A stretch of 64,000 nt of DNA from an uncultured Selenomonadales bacterium (GCA_947304355.1 CAMZAX010000008.1:17713-81712); one strand, 5' to 3'; positions 34,896 through 44,857 are shown, numbered from the stretch's first letter. Program-made: numbers and translations. The notes: a model not told the origin generated them from the sequence alone.

Positions 34896-36134
34896 TTAGA
34901 ATTGTGACATGATTTTTGCGTTCTCGGCGGCGGACAGGCTCGGCGAAAATTTTTTCAGCGCGGCAATCGCCTCGTCAAATGAATTAGCCAAAACCAACTC
35001 GACGCGCCCGCCCAACAGCCGCTTCGCCTGCTTGAACACCAATCGATAATCGGGGCTCGACGCGACCAAAACGTAGCTCGACGCCAAATCCGAATGTGCC
35101 GCGCCGATTATCTCGGACAGTGACGGCGACGATTCTTCGGAGCCCGAAACAAGTATTGACGCGCCGGCGTCCTGAAGTTTTTGCGCCTCGACAGAATCTT
35201 TTGCGACAGCCAACGCCGCGACTTTCATGATGGCTTCGTTGGCGGGCAAGACGTGCGCCTCGCTCATGTTGGTTATCTTGACTTCGGACAGAGGACCCCA
35301 GCCTATTGCCTGTTCAAGCGTGGTGCCGACATGATCCGTGTGTAAATGGATGTCCAAGCCGCCGCGTGCACGTTCCACGATAGAAAAGCTGCTGAAGTCG
35401 CGCATTTGCCGTTCAAGTTCGGGCAAGCTCGCCTTTGAATTTTTCACGCGCAGACGAATGCAATACGGGCGCACCAAGTCGTTGCGCGGGTCGGGCATAT
35501 TTTTATGCGTGCCGAGACCGAGCGACAGGCTCACGGCGGGCGAAACGAAATTCCCGTCCAAGCCCTTCAAACAGCCGCGCAGGAAACTCAACATGATATT
35601 CGCGCCCGCCTCGTTCAAGCCGATTTTCTTAACGGACGCCTCGCCCGAATGAATAGCCTCTTGCAAAATCTCGACAATCGGTCTGCCGTCGCGCACGGCA
35701 TGATACGCGCCCTTCGCAACAGCCTTTGCCACGGCAATGAACGGTCGTTCGGGCTCTTCGGGGATAACTCGTTGCGCGTAAAGAATGCCGTATTGAAAAG
35801 CCTTGCCGAATTCGGAACCCGTCGCTTCGTATTTGCCGGCAAGTCCCGCGCTTATCCCGCGAAACATCTGAGCCAACACGACGCCCGCATTACCGCGCGC
35901 ACCGAAAACCGCCGCCGTCGCCACGCGTCGCGACAGCCCGCCGATTGAATCGTCTTTGGCGTCGGCAAGGGGCATGACCGCCGCGCCCATCGTCCGCAAG
36001 ATGTGTGTGCCCGGCAAAGTCCCTGCGCCGCCGAGCGCGTTTATCGTTTCGTACTCCAAAAGAAATTCGCTGTAGGCACCCGCAACCATGCGCTTGAAGT
36101 CGCCGCCCGTGATAACTTCTCTGCTGCCCGTCAT
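34896..36134 (-). CDS. DAK2-domain protein (FakA/YloV-like)
   Basis: The 412-aa protein has an N-terminal DAK2 domain (about residues 8-200) with GARGNAGVVLAQMFRG, the ATP-binding signature of fatty-acid kinase FakA and dihydroxyacetone kinase subunits. A middle domain follows (RPYCIRLRVKNS...; DIHLHTDHVGTTLEQA). FakA works with a DegV-type FakB to phosphorylate fatty acids; the partner gene is not in the window. At 412 aa it is shorter than typical FakA (about 550). ATG at 36134 is preferred; the longer open frame enters the divergent promoter region shared with the FtsA-like gene. Confidence 0.75.
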   Translation of the reverse strand: MTGSREVITGGDFKRMVAGAYSEFLLEYETINALGGAGTLPGTHILRTMGAAVMPLADAKDDSIGGLSRRVATAAVFGARGNAGVVLAQMFRGISAGLAGKYEATGSEFGKAFQYGILYAQRVIPEEPERPFIAVAKAVAKGAYHAVRDGRPIVEILQEAIHSGEASVKKIGLNEAGANIMLSFLRGCLKGLDGNFVSPAVSLSLGLGTHKNMPDPRNDLVRPYCIRLRVKNSKASLPELERQMRDFSSFSIVERARGGLDIHLHTDHVGTTLEQAIGWGPLSEVKITNMSEAHVLPANEAIMKVAALAVAKDSVEAQKLQDAGASILVSGSEESSPSLSEIIGAAHSDLASSYVLVASSPDYRLVFKQAKRLLGGRVELVLANSFDEAIAALKKFSPSLSAAENAKIMSQF

Positions 36135-36236
36135 ATCAACACCGCCTTTGCCAGTGATTTTTAACCGCTTGAAGGGATAATCTTGTTGATTCGCGAAATA
36201 GGCGCAATAACCTTTAATTGGCAAGGAGAAAATTCA

Positions 36237-38615
36237 ATGGACGATAAAAAAATTGGTGCGGAGCCGAAACCCGCCGACAAACTTTCACGCCACGGACGAC
36301 CAAAAAAATTCGACGCGCCTGACAAAAATCGACGCGCCCGCAAAAAAATTTCCTACAAGGACAACGGCAGAGAAAAAATTTTTGCGCTCGACATAGGCAC
36401 GCGTTCGGTTATCGGTATCGTCGCGGAACAGGACGACGACGGCATTTTGAAAGTAATCGCGACGTATCGCTTGGAGCACACAAGCCGCGCCATGCTCGAC
36501 GGACAAATCCACGACGTGCCGCAAGTCGCCGAAGTCATCATCCGCGTGAAAAATTTTTTGGCTGACAGGGTCGGCGAACTCAAAAGCGCGGCAATCGCGG
36601 CGGCGGGTCGCGCCCTCTACACAATGACTGCCGAAGCAAGCGTCGAAGTCAACGGCGTCATTACCGACGAAGTGCAAAGCAGTTTAAATTTCGCCGCCGT
36701 TCAGCTCGCGCAATCGCAACTGACCAAGGAAAAGAAAATCGACGCGCGAATTTACTACTGCGTCGGTTTCAGCATCATCAGCTACGAACTCGACGGCATT
36801 CGTCTGAAAAGTTTAATCGGGCAACGCGGCAAGCTCGCCAAGACGAAAGTTATTGCGACGTTTCTGCCGCGTCAAGTCGTCGACTCAATGCAGACCGCTT
36901 TGACTTACGCCGGGCTTGAAGTGCGCGCGCTGACGTTGGAGCCTATCGCCGCGATTAACGTCCTTGTGCCGCCGTCAATGCGTCATTTAAACATCGTCCT
37001 CGTCGACATAGGCGCGGGCACCTCCGACGTCGCGATAACCAAAAATGGCTCCGTCATTGCTTACGGCATGGTGCCGCTTGCGGGCGACGAAGTCACCGAG
37101 GCGATTTCGCAACGCTTCCTGCTTGACTTCAACGTCGCCGAAGACATCAAGCGCAAGGCAACCAACGGCGAAGGCGCGACGTTCAGCGACATATTGGGGC
37201 GCAGTTACGACTTGACGGCTGACGAAATTCTCATGCCCATCAACGAGCACGTCGGAATGATTGCAAACGCCATTGCCAAGACGATTTTGGAATTGAACGG
37301 CAACGAACCGCCGCAAGCGTTGTTGTTGGTCGGCGGCGGCGCGCTGAGCCCGAACTTAAACAAACTCGTCGCCGAAGCTTTGAACATGCCGCAAGACCGC
37401 GTTGCCGTCCGCAAGCCCGAAAACGTCGAAGGCATTAAAAATATTCCGCCCGCTTTGCAATCGCCCGACGCCGCCACGCCGCTCGGTATCCTTAAGGTCG
37501 CGTCGACGGACACTTTCCATTTCTTCAACGTCACGATTAACGGGCAGGAAGTCAACCTGTTCCACTTCCGCGAACTGACGGTAAGCGACGCCGTGTTGAG
37601 CGCGGGCATCGACTACAAAAAATTCAACGGCAAGCCCGGACTCGGTGTCATCATCACGTTGAACGGCGAGAAAAAATCTTTCCCCGGCACAATGGGCACC
37701 TTCGCGAAAATTTTCGTCAACGACAAGCCCGCCACGCTCGACACGCCGCTTGAAGACAACTGCCGAATCGTGATTGAGCCCGGCACGGACGGAATAAGCG
37801 CGGTGATTAAAATCGACGACGTGATTGCGATTGAGCCGACCTTCGCCGTGACCGTCAACGGCAAAGACATTTCCGTCAAGCCCAAAATCCTCGTGAACGA
37901 CGAAGTAAGTTTGCCCACGCGAATCCTGCAGGACGGCGACGTTGTCGACACAAAGACGCGGCGCACCGTCGGAGAGCTGTTGCGGCTGGCAAACTGCCCT
38001 CCCGCAGGCAAAAAGATTCACTACACGCTTAACGGTAGCAGAGGGCATTACGTCTGCAAGCCCGACATCTTTTTGAACGGCGACCGCGCAGATATTTCGG
38101 ACGTGCCGCAGGCGGGCGACGCGATTGAATACGTTGCCAACGACGCGATTAAAGTTTCCGAAATCATCAAGGACGAGAGCCGCGCCGCCGCCATAAAAAT
38201 TTTTTACAACGACAGGGAATACGCAATCCCGACGGCGACGACGGTTTTGCTCAGCGTCAACGGGCGCGTGTCGAACGAGAACACAATCGTCGAAGACGGC
38301 GCGGACATCCTTTACGAGCGTAAGGAAAAAAATTCCGTCATGGTCAGCGACGCGCTCCTTGCCGTGAATTTCAAACCGCCGCCCGCGTCGAGCCGCATGA
38401 GTTTCGAGATTAAAGTAAACGGACTGCCCGCCGACTTCGCCGACCCCGTCAAGAGCGGCGACCGTCTTGAAGTCATCTTGAAGACGCCCGACGGTCTGGA
38501 GTTCAAGCCGCTTGACGATTTGGAAACGCCAATTCGCAACGACAAGCCGCAAACTCCCGCGCAGCTTGAGCCCAACAAAAAATTTTCGATAAGCGACTTC
38601 ATGCGCACGGATTAA
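36237..38615 (+). CDS. FtsA/PilM-like actin-family ATPase with long C-terminal extension
   Basis: About 792 aa. After a basic N-terminal segment, residues 46-420 form an FtsA/PilM-like actin fold: FALDIGTRSVIGIV (phosphate 1), the SHS2-like insertion, VLVDIGAGTSDVAITKNG (phosphate 2) and LLLVGGGALSPNLNKLVAEAL (adenosine). The remaining 370 residues are not part of classical FtsA. They look like repeated small beta domains (strings such as ILVNDEVSLPTRILQDGDVV and IFLNGDRADISDVPQAGDAI). No C-terminal amphipathic membrane helix of the FtsA type is evident. It may organise an envelope or pilus-type assembly. AAGGAG precedes the ATG, and the stop overlaps the next gene's ribosome site. Confidence 0.8.
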   Translation: MDDKKIGAEPKPADKLSRHGRPKKFDAPDKNRRARKKISYKDNGREKIFALDIGTRSVIGIVAEQDDDGILKVIATYRLEHTSRAMLDGQIHDVPQVAEVIIRVKNFLADRVGELKSAAIAAAGRALYTMTAEASVEVNGVITDEVQSSLNFAAVQLAQSQLTKEKKIDARIYYCVGFSIISYELDGIRLKSLIGQRGKLAKTKVIATFLPRQVVDSMQTALTYAGLEVRALTLEPIAAINVLVPPSMRHLNIVLVDIGAGTSDVAITKNGSVIAYGMVPLAGDEVTEAISQRFLLDFNVAEDIKRKATNGEGATFSDILGRSYDLTADEILMPINEHVGMIANAIAKTILELNGNEPPQALLLVGGGALSPNLNKLVAEALNMPQDRVAVRKPENVEGIKNIPPALQSPDAATPLGILKVASTDTFHFFNVTINGQEVNLFHFRELTVSDAVLSAGIDYKKFNGKPGLGVIITLNGEKKSFPGTMGTFAKIFVNDKPATLDTPLEDNCRIVIEPGTDGISAVIKIDDVIAIEPTFAVTVNGKDISVKPKILVNDEVSLPTRILQDGDVVDTKTRRTVGELLRLANCPPAGKKIHYTLNGSRGHYVCKPDIFLNGDRADISDVPQAGDAIEYVANDAIKVSEIIKDESRAAAIKIFYNDREYAIPTATTVLLSVNGRVSNENTIVEDGADILYERKEKNSVMVSDALLAVNFKPPPASSRMSFEIKVNGLPADFADPVKSGDRLEVILKTPDGLEFKPLDDLETPIRNDKPQTPAQLEPNKKFSISDFMRTD

Positions 38616-38627
38616 GGAGATGTTGCC

Positions 38628-39863
38628 ATGATTCATATTTGCTTCGGTCTTCACGACAGAAACGGACTCTATTCAAAATTCACGGGCACGACGCTTTTGT
38701 CGGTCTTCGCAAACACCGCGTCGGAAATCACGGCGCACATCCTGCACGACACCACCTTGACGCAAGACAACCGCGAAAATTTCGTTTACCTTGCGGGGCG
38801 TTTCGGTCAGCGCGTCGAGTTTCACAACGTCGAAAAATTATTCGCCGAAAAAATTTTGGCACCGCTGTCCGAAAAGTTTCAAGCCCTCTACAGCGAGGCG
38901 GCAATGTACCGATTCCTTATCCCGCACGTCTTGCCCGCGACCGTCGACAAAGTGATTTACCTTGATTCGGACGTTATCGTTAATCTTGACATCGAAGAAC
39001 TGTGGCGCATCCGAATCGTCGGCGAGCCGATTGCCGCAGTGCCCGTGTCCTATCAAAATGCCGATATTCAAGCCGGCATAAAGCGCGCAAGAAAAATGTT
39101 CCGCATGTGCGAAGACGGCGGCGTCAAGGCTGCGGAGTATTTCAATTCGGGCGTCCTGCTCATGAACTTGAACAGCTTCCGCGACGAGGAAGATACCCTA
39201 ATCAGCGCGATTGAATCGATTGCCGTTTATCCCGAATACGAATTCCTTGACCAAGACGTCTTGAATTACTGCTTTGCGGCGAGGGCGGTGCGCTTGCCCG
39301 TCAAGTTCAATCGCGCCGTGCGTTACGAGCGGACGGAAGGCACAGGCGTCGTCGCGAACAAAATTTATCACTACGCCGGGCAGAATTACGCTTGGAGCTT
39401 CAATCTCGACATGAAGGACGCGTTCAATCGCCTGTGGATGGATTATTTCATTAAGTCGCCGTGGTTCGATGTGCAGACGATCGGGCGGCTTTATGAGAGC
39501 GTTAAACGTTTGCACATCAACTTGAAAAACGCAATGGTGCAGACTTCGGCGGTAATCAGCGGCAAGACGCGCGTCTTTTTCACCATGCCGAGTAATTTGG
39601 AGGCGACGCGCGAAGTCTTTTCGGTGCGCGACGACGAAGAAATCATTCTTGCCGAATCGGACGCTTCGCTTAACGAATTGCTTGACCGAATGCACAACGC
39701 GCAGGGCAAAAAAGTTTTCTTTATCATGACGACGAATTTCCCGTTCGACGTGCTCACGGAGGCGGGCTTCGTTCGCGGGCGCGACTTCCTCAACGGCTTT
39801 GAATACCTGTCGGAGGCGAACGGCTTCCCGCTGGATTCTCATCGACTTATCAAGGCAATGTAA
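38628..39863 (+). CDS. GT8-family glycosyltransferase
   Basis: The intact 411-aa paralogue of the minus-strand pair at 24-26.5 kb carries catalytic YLDSDVIVNLD near residue 105, FNSGVLLMNLNS near 165 and the shared C-terminal extension ending EFLSE-type/DSHRLIKAM. It is the first gene of a plus-strand tandem GT8 pair, 12 bases downstream of the FtsA-like gene, whose stop overlaps its ribosome site (TAAGGAG). The pairing suggests two related sugar additions to one glycan. No homopolymer tract is present in the corresponding N-terminal position. Confidence 0.88.
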   Translation: MIHICFGLHDRNGLYSKFTGTTLLSVFANTASEITAHILHDTTLTQDNRENFVYLAGRFGQRVEFHNVEKLFAEKILAPLSEKFQALYSEAAMYRFLIPHVLPATVDKVIYLDSDVIVNLDIEELWRIRIVGEPIAAVPVSYQNADIQAGIKRARKMFRMCEDGGVKAAEYFNSGVLLMNLNSFRDEEDTLISAIESIAVYPEYEFLDQDVLNYCFAARAVRLPVKFNRAVRYERTEGTGVVANKIYHYAGQNYAWSFNLDMKDAFNRLWMDYFIKSPWFDVQTIGRLYESVKRLHINLKNAMVQTSAVISGKTRVFFTMPSNLEATREVFSVRDDEEIILAESDASLNELLDRMHNAQGKKVFFIMTTNFPFDVLTEAGFVRGRDFLNGFEYLSEANGFPLDSHRLIKAM

Positions 39864-39874
39864 GGAGTGATTTA

Positions 39875-41095
39875 ATGATTCACGTTTGCTTCGGTCTTCA
39901 CGACGAAACGGGGCGTTATTCCAAGTTCACGGGCACGGCAATGCTTTCAATCTTCGCGAACACCAAAGCGGAAGTCACTGCACATATTTTGCACGACGCC
40001 ACACTGACGCAAGACAACCGCAATAAATTTTCTGCCGTGGCGAATCAATACAATCAACGCGTCGAATTTCACAACGTCGAAGAAATCTGCGCGGACAAGC
40101 TCGCCGAATACGTAAGCCTTGTGCCGTCCGTAAAAGATGCGCCCGTCACGGTCGGAGCGTTCTATCGGCTCGTGCTGACGGAAATTCTGCCGCCCGACGT
40201 TGAGAAAGTCATTTACCTCGACTCGGACGTTATCGTCAATACGAACATTGCCCGCCTGTGGGAAATCGAACTCGGCGACAAAATTTTTGCTGCCGTCCCC
40301 GAAGCCGCCAACGGTATGCTCTTGCAAAAAATCATGCCGCTTTGCCGCGAAGGTTACGTTAAGCCGGAAGATTATTTTAACAGCGGTGTCTTGCTCATGA
40401 ACTTGAACAGACTGCGCGGCGAAGGCGAAACCCTCAAACGCGGCGCAATTTTTCGCGGGACACGCAACAACGGCTGTTACGACCAAGACATTTTAAATTA
40501 TCTGTTCGCCGCCGATTACGTTAAGTTACCCGTCGAATTTAATTGTTTCGTGAAATTTAATCGCCGGTTGAATGAAGAAGCCGCCTTCGGAAAAATTTAT
40601 CACTACACATACGGCAGGGCGGGCAAAGGACTTACGCTTGACTCGGACGACGCGTTTAATCGCTTGTGGCTTGATTATTTTGCAAAGACGCCGTGGTTCA
40701 ACGCCGAAACGATAAGTCGGCTCTGCGCGGGCTTTCGGCAAGCATACGCCGACTTAACTGTTGCAATGATAAGATTGACGGCGACAATGAGCGGCAAGGC
40801 GCGGGCGTTCGTCGTGCCCAAAGACGACAGCGACGACATTAAAACGCTCTTCGCCGTCCGCGCCGACGAGGACGTAATCACGGTCGACAAATACATCCCG
40901 TTGCAGGAGATTTTCGAGCAAATGAATTCGTCACGCGGCAAAAAAATTTTCTTCGTCTTCGTTCGCGACTTCCCGTTTGAAAACTTCGAGCGATTGGGTT
41001 TCGTTCGCGGGCGGGATTTCTTTAACGGTTACGGGTTTTTCTTGGAGACGCAAGATTTTTCGCTTGATTCTCATCGAATAATTAAAGCAATGTAG
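39875..41095 (+). CDS. GT8-family glycosyltransferase
   Basis: The intact 406-aa member of the same family has YLDSDVIVNTN near residue 110 and FNSGVLLMNLNR near 168. The last 90 residues are the family extension but more diverged (KKIFFVFVRDFPF, GFVRGRDFFNG). The junction with the upstream gene (GCAATGTAAGGAGTGATTTA then ATG) is identical to the junction of the minus-strand GT8 pair, pointing to block duplication. A weak terminator follows. Confidence 0.88.
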   Translation: MIHVCFGLHDETGRYSKFTGTAMLSIFANTKAEVTAHILHDATLTQDNRNKFSAVANQYNQRVEFHNVEEICADKLAEYVSLVPSVKDAPVTVGAFYRLVLTEILPPDVEKVIYLDSDVIVNTNIARLWEIELGDKIFAAVPEAANGMLLQKIMPLCREGYVKPEDYFNSGVLLMNLNRLRGEGETLKRGAIFRGTRNNGCYDQDILNYLFAADYVKLPVEFNCFVKFNRRLNEEAAFGKIYHYTYGRAGKGLTLDSDDAFNRLWLDYFAKTPWFNAETISRLCAGFRQAYADLTVAMIRLTATMSGKARAFVVPKDDSDDIKTLFAVRADEDVITVDKYIPLQEIFEQMNSSRGKKIFFVFVRDFPFENFERLGFVRGRDFFNGYGFFLETQDFSLDSHRIIKAM

Positions 41096-41110
41096 TTACC
41101 GACATCAATT

Positions 41111-41155
41111 AAAAGGAGCCGGTTTCATATGGACAACGGTCGGCTTTTATTTTTA
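41111..41155 (+). terminator. Probable terminator after the GT8 pair
   Basis: AGCCG and CGGCT arms with an inner GTT/AAC pairing are followed by TTTATTTTT. The stem is short and bulged, so read-through into the transporter gene is possible. Confidence 0.45.
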
Positions 41156-41182
41156 ATTGTTGAAGTTAAGGAGTGACGCCCA

Positions 41183-42535
41183 ATGAATCAAACGCTTATC
41201 GGCATATGCGGCTTCGTTTGCATGGCGGTAATAATGTTGTCTCTGTTCAAAAGTAAAACCGTGCCCGCCGTTGCATTTATCTTGTTCCCGACAATCCTCG
41301 GCATATTTCTGACGACGTGGGGGGGGGCTACTATAGCATTACAGACCTCGGCAACTTAATCAAGGCGGGCTTCGGCAGTACAGCCCCGACTGCCGCGCTG
41401 TTTATGTTCAGCGTGCTTTATTTCAGCGTGATGAACGAGGCGGGCATGTTCGCCGTTATGGTTGACAGCCTGACGCGGCATATCGGCACAAGCGTTATCG
41501 GCGTGACAATGATGACGACGATTTTAACGATTGTCGCGCACTTGGACGGTAGCGGTGCCTCGACATTCCTAATCGTTATCCCCGCAATGTTGCCGATTTA
41601 TCGGAAGATGAACATGCGCACGACGACACTTTTGCGCGTCATGGTCTTGCCGATGGGAATAATGAACTTGATGCCGTTGGCAGGTCCGACGGTGCGGGCG
41701 GCGACGGTTTTGGGCACGGAGACGAGCGTCCTTTGGCAAATGATTCTGCCCGTGCAAATATTCGGAGTCATAATCTGTTTGGCTCACGGCGTACTTGCGG
41801 GCATTCAAGAAAAACGGCTCGGCGCAGGTCTTATCAGCGGACAAGATTTTAAATCGCCCGAAGTCACCGATAAAACTTCACGCGACAAAAAAATTTTTAT
41901 CTTCAATGTGCTGTTGACGCTTGCCGTTGTCGTCGCGCTGATTGATACAGAAATTCCCGATTACGTGCCGGTTATGGTCGGCTTGGCGTTGGCACTCATT
42001 GCGAATTACGGATTCGACGCGAAGACTCACAAGAAAATCATAAATAACTGCACACGCCGCGCCCGCGCTCATTATGTGTTCGACACTTTTGGCGGCGGCA
42101 GTTTTGATGGGCATCTTTGTTAAGGAAGTGACGGTTGACGGCGAGAAAATTCCCGGCGTAATTAACTGCATGTCCAATCTTGTCACGCTGATTTTGCCCG
42201 AAACTTTTGGAGAACATCTGCCTGTTATAATCGGCGCGCTCAGTGTACCGCTGGCTTTGATTTTCGACACCAACAGCTATTTTTACGGTATGTTGCCCGT
42301 CATGATTGGTATCGGTGAAAATTTTGGCGTCAGTGCCGAAAGCATAACCGCCGTCATGCTGATTTGCCGCAACTGCGCGACGTTTATCAGCCCGATGGTT
42401 CCTGCCGCACTGTTGGGCGTCGGGCTTGCCGAAGTCGACATAAAAGAGCATATCAAAGCTTCTTTCGGCTTCGCATGGCTTTTGTCGATAATCTGTCTGG
42501 GTTTCGCCGCGCTGATAAAAATCATTCCGCTGTGA
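41183..42535 (+). pseudogene. CitMHS-family citrate-type transporter, two frameshifts
   Basis: Read through, this is a transporter of about 450 aa with around eleven membrane helices, of the CitMHS (metal-citrate:proton symporter) family. Supporting strings are LYFSVMNEAGMFAVMVDSL and VAHLDGSGASTFLIVIPA. The ATG at 41183 follows AAGGAG. A G9 tract at 41319-41327 ends the first frame after about 59 residues; 10 (or 7) G would join LTTW to GGGYYSITDLG. A second frame change near 42047-42052 (an extra base around AACTGCACA) separates KKIINN from AHAAPALIMCSTLLAAAVL. As read, no full-length protein is possible even if the G tract slips. Confidence 0.75.
41319..41327 (+). repeat. G9 homopolymer in the transporter gene
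   Basis: Nine G at codons 46-48 encode a tryptophan-glycine stretch. Seven or ten would be in frame. Confidence 0.85.
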
Positions 42536-42623
42536 CGTTGGCAATATCATTGCAGGAAAAAATTTTCGGCGGCAGAATATTCCCCGCATTGATAATCAGA
42601 TTCGGAAAGGAAGTAATCTTGTT

Positions 42624-43901
42624 ATGGACAACGTAAAAATCGGACTGCTGGGCGCGGGCACAATCGGCGGAAGCGTCATTGAGGTTTTGCATAATAATCG
42701 CGACATCATTGCCGAACGAGCGAACACCGCGATTGAAATAAAAAAAATCCTCGTCCTGCCGCGCGAAATCCCCGCTCTGCAAGAACGCGGTCTGCCCGCA
42801 ACCGACAACTACGACGAAATTCTTGACGACCCCGAAATAAAAATCGTCGTCGAACTCATGGGCGGCGTCAAGCCCGCGAAAGATTTTATCCTGCAGGCAA
42901 TGGCGCACGGCAAGCACGTCGTCACAGCCAACAAAGATGTCGTCGCGCAATTCGGTCACGAGCTGTTCGACGCGGCGGACGCCAATCAAATCGACTTCCT
43001 GTTCGAGGCGGCTGTCGGCGGTGCAATCCCGATTATCATGCCGCTCAAGCGTTCCCTTACCGCAAACAAAATCACAGAGGTCTTGGGCATCGTCAACGGC
43101 ACGACGAACTACATGCTCACCAAAATGACGGACAGCGGCGCGGATTATGACGCCGTGTTGAAAGAGGCGCAGGCTCACGGTTACGCGGAACGCAACCCCG
43201 AAGCAGACGTCGAAGGCAAGGACGCTGCCCGCAAAATCGCCATCCTTGCGTCGATTGCCTTCAACAGCCGCGTCAAGTTCGAGGACGTCTCCGTCGAGGG
43301 CATAACGCACATCACGCCCGCCGATATTCTTTACGCCAAACGGCTCGGCTACGTCGTCAAGCTGTTGGCGGTTGGGCGCAGTACCGATTCGGGTATCGAC
43401 GTGCGCGTTAATCCCGTGCTGTTGCCCAAGGAACACCCGCTTTCGGCTGTCAGCGGCGTCATGAACGCGGTTTTCGTGCGCGGCTATCCGATTGATGAGG
43501 CTATGTTCTTCGGTCCGGGCGCGGGCAAGCCCACAGCCTCCGCCGTCGTCAGCGACATTATCGAAGTCGCGCGCGGGCTTGAACGCAACTCGGCGGGTCG
43601 TTTCGGTTGCACCTGCTATCATAAGTTGCCGATTTGTCCCGTCGAAGAAACCGTGTCGTCGTATTACATTCGCTTGCTCGTCGAAGACAAACCCGGCGTC
43701 CTCGGCAAAATCGCCACGACTTTCGGCAACGTCGACGTGAGTTTGAAATCGGTCGTGCAGACGGAGGCGAACCTTGACAACCACGTCGAGATTGTTGTAA
43801 TAACCCACGCCGTCAAACACAAGAACATTTTGGATGCGCAAGCGGCTTTGCGGGCTCTGTCGGTCGTCGACGACATTTTTAACGTGATTCGTGTCGAGTG
43901 A
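42624..43901 (+). CDS. hom: Homoserine dehydrogenase
   Basis: The 425-aa enzyme reduces aspartate semialdehyde to homoserine. The Rossmann motif GLLGAGTIGGSVIEVL is at residues 6-21 and ANKDVVAQFGHELF near 105. The catalytic region VNGTTNYMLTKM is near 160 and a C-terminal ACT domain (YYIRLLVEDKPGVLGKIA) near 350 implies threonine feedback control. It overlaps thrB by four bases (GTGA), forming a threonine-branch operon. The AAGGAAG ribosome site lies upstream. Confidence 0.95.
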   Translation: MDNVKIGLLGAGTIGGSVIEVLHNNRDIIAERANTAIEIKKILVLPREIPALQERGLPATDNYDEILDDPEIKIVVELMGGVKPAKDFILQAMAHGKHVVTANKDVVAQFGHELFDAADANQIDFLFEAAVGGAIPIIMPLKRSLTANKITEVLGIVNGTTNYMLTKMTDSGADYDAVLKEAQAHGYAERNPEADVEGKDAARKIAILASIAFNSRVKFEDVSVEGITHITPADILYAKRLGYVVKLLAVGRSTDSGIDVRVNPVLLPKEHPLSAVSGVMNAVFVRGYPIDEAMFFGPGAGKPTASAVVSDIIEVARGLERNSAGRFGCTCYHKLPICPVEETVSSYYIRLLVEDKPGVLGKIATTFGNVDVSLKSVVQTEANLDNHVEIVVITHAVKHKNILDAQAALRALSVVDDIFNVIRVE

Positions 43902-44857
43902 CTGCCATGAAAAAAAATCTTACGGACAGCAAAAAAAATCGCGTCGTCGTGCGCGTGCCCGGCACCTCAGCGAATTGCGGTCCCGGCTTCGACTGTTTGG
44001 GTTTGGCGACGACGATTTACAATTACTTGGACTTGACGCTGATTCGAAGCGGCAAAGTCGTTGTCGAGTCGGTCGGCGAAGGCGCGGAGAACATTCCCAA
44101 AGGTCGCCGAAATTTGACGTGGCAAGCCGTGAGTCGTTTCCTCAAGGCTGTCGGCAAGGAAGACGAATTTAAGGGCGCGATTATCCGCATGAAAAACAAC
44201 GTCCCGATTTCGCGCGGGCTCGGCTCGTCGTCGACGGCGATCGTTGCGGGCTTGTTCGCGGCAAATGAAATCGTCGGCGCGCCGCTCAATCGTCAAGAGC
44301 TGTTGAAGTTGGCGACGGAGCTTGAAGGTCACCCCGACAACGTCGCGCCCGCGCTGTTCGGTGGCTTCACGGTCAGCGTCATGCAGGACGGCGAAGTGCA
44401 GACCTTCAGCTTTCTGCCGCGCGTCAAGTTGAAATTAATCGTGGCGGTGCCGGACTTTGAACTGTCAACGCGTTTGGCTCGGAAAGTTTTGCCGCGCAAC
44501 GTATCAATGAAGGACGCGATATTCAACGTCAGCCGTGCGTCCATGCTTATCGCCGCGCTTGTCGAGGGTCGCGAAGACTTGTTGCCGTTGGCGTTCGACG
44601 ACGCGTTACATCAGCCGTATCGTAAAAAATTGGTGCCGGGCATGAGTGCGGTCTTCGACGCGGCGAAATCGGCGGGCGCGTTGGGTGCGGCTATTTCGGG
44701 CGCAGGCTCGTGCTTGATTGCTTTTACGACGTTACACAGCGGGCTTGAAGACAAAATCTCCACGGCTATGACGACGGCTTTCAAATCGGCGGGCGTCACG
44801 TCGAAGGCTTTGATTCTGGACGTCGACAGACGCGGTGCTCAGGTTGTGCGGCGTTGA
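43898..44857 (+). CDS. thrB: Homoserine kinase
   Basis: A GHMP-family kinase of 316-319 aa that phosphorylates homoserine for threonine synthesis. The motif ISRGLGSSSTAIVAGL near residue 105 binds ATP, the N-terminus reads VRVPGTSANCGPGFDCLG, and the C-terminal GAAISGAGSCLIAF completes the family set. Either the GTG at 43898 (four-base overlap with hom) or the ATG at 43907 could be the start; neither has a strong ribosome site, so coupling to hom translation is likely. thrC is not in the window. Confidence 0.95.
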   Translation: MTAMKKNLTDSKKNRVVVRVPGTSANCGPGFDCLGLATTIYNYLDLTLIRSGKVVVESVGEGAENIPKGRRNLTWQAVSRFLKAVGKEDEFKGAIIRMKNNVPISRGLGSSSTAIVAGLFAANEIVGAPLNRQELLKLATELEGHPDNVAPALFGGFTVSVMQDGEVQTFSFLPRVKLKLIVAVPDFELSTRLARKVLPRNVSMKDAIFNVSRASMLIAALVEGREDLLPLAFDDALHQPYRKKLVPGMSAVFDAAKSAGALGAAISGAGSCLIAFTTLHSGLEDKISTAMTTAFKSAGVTSKALILDVDRRGAQVVRR

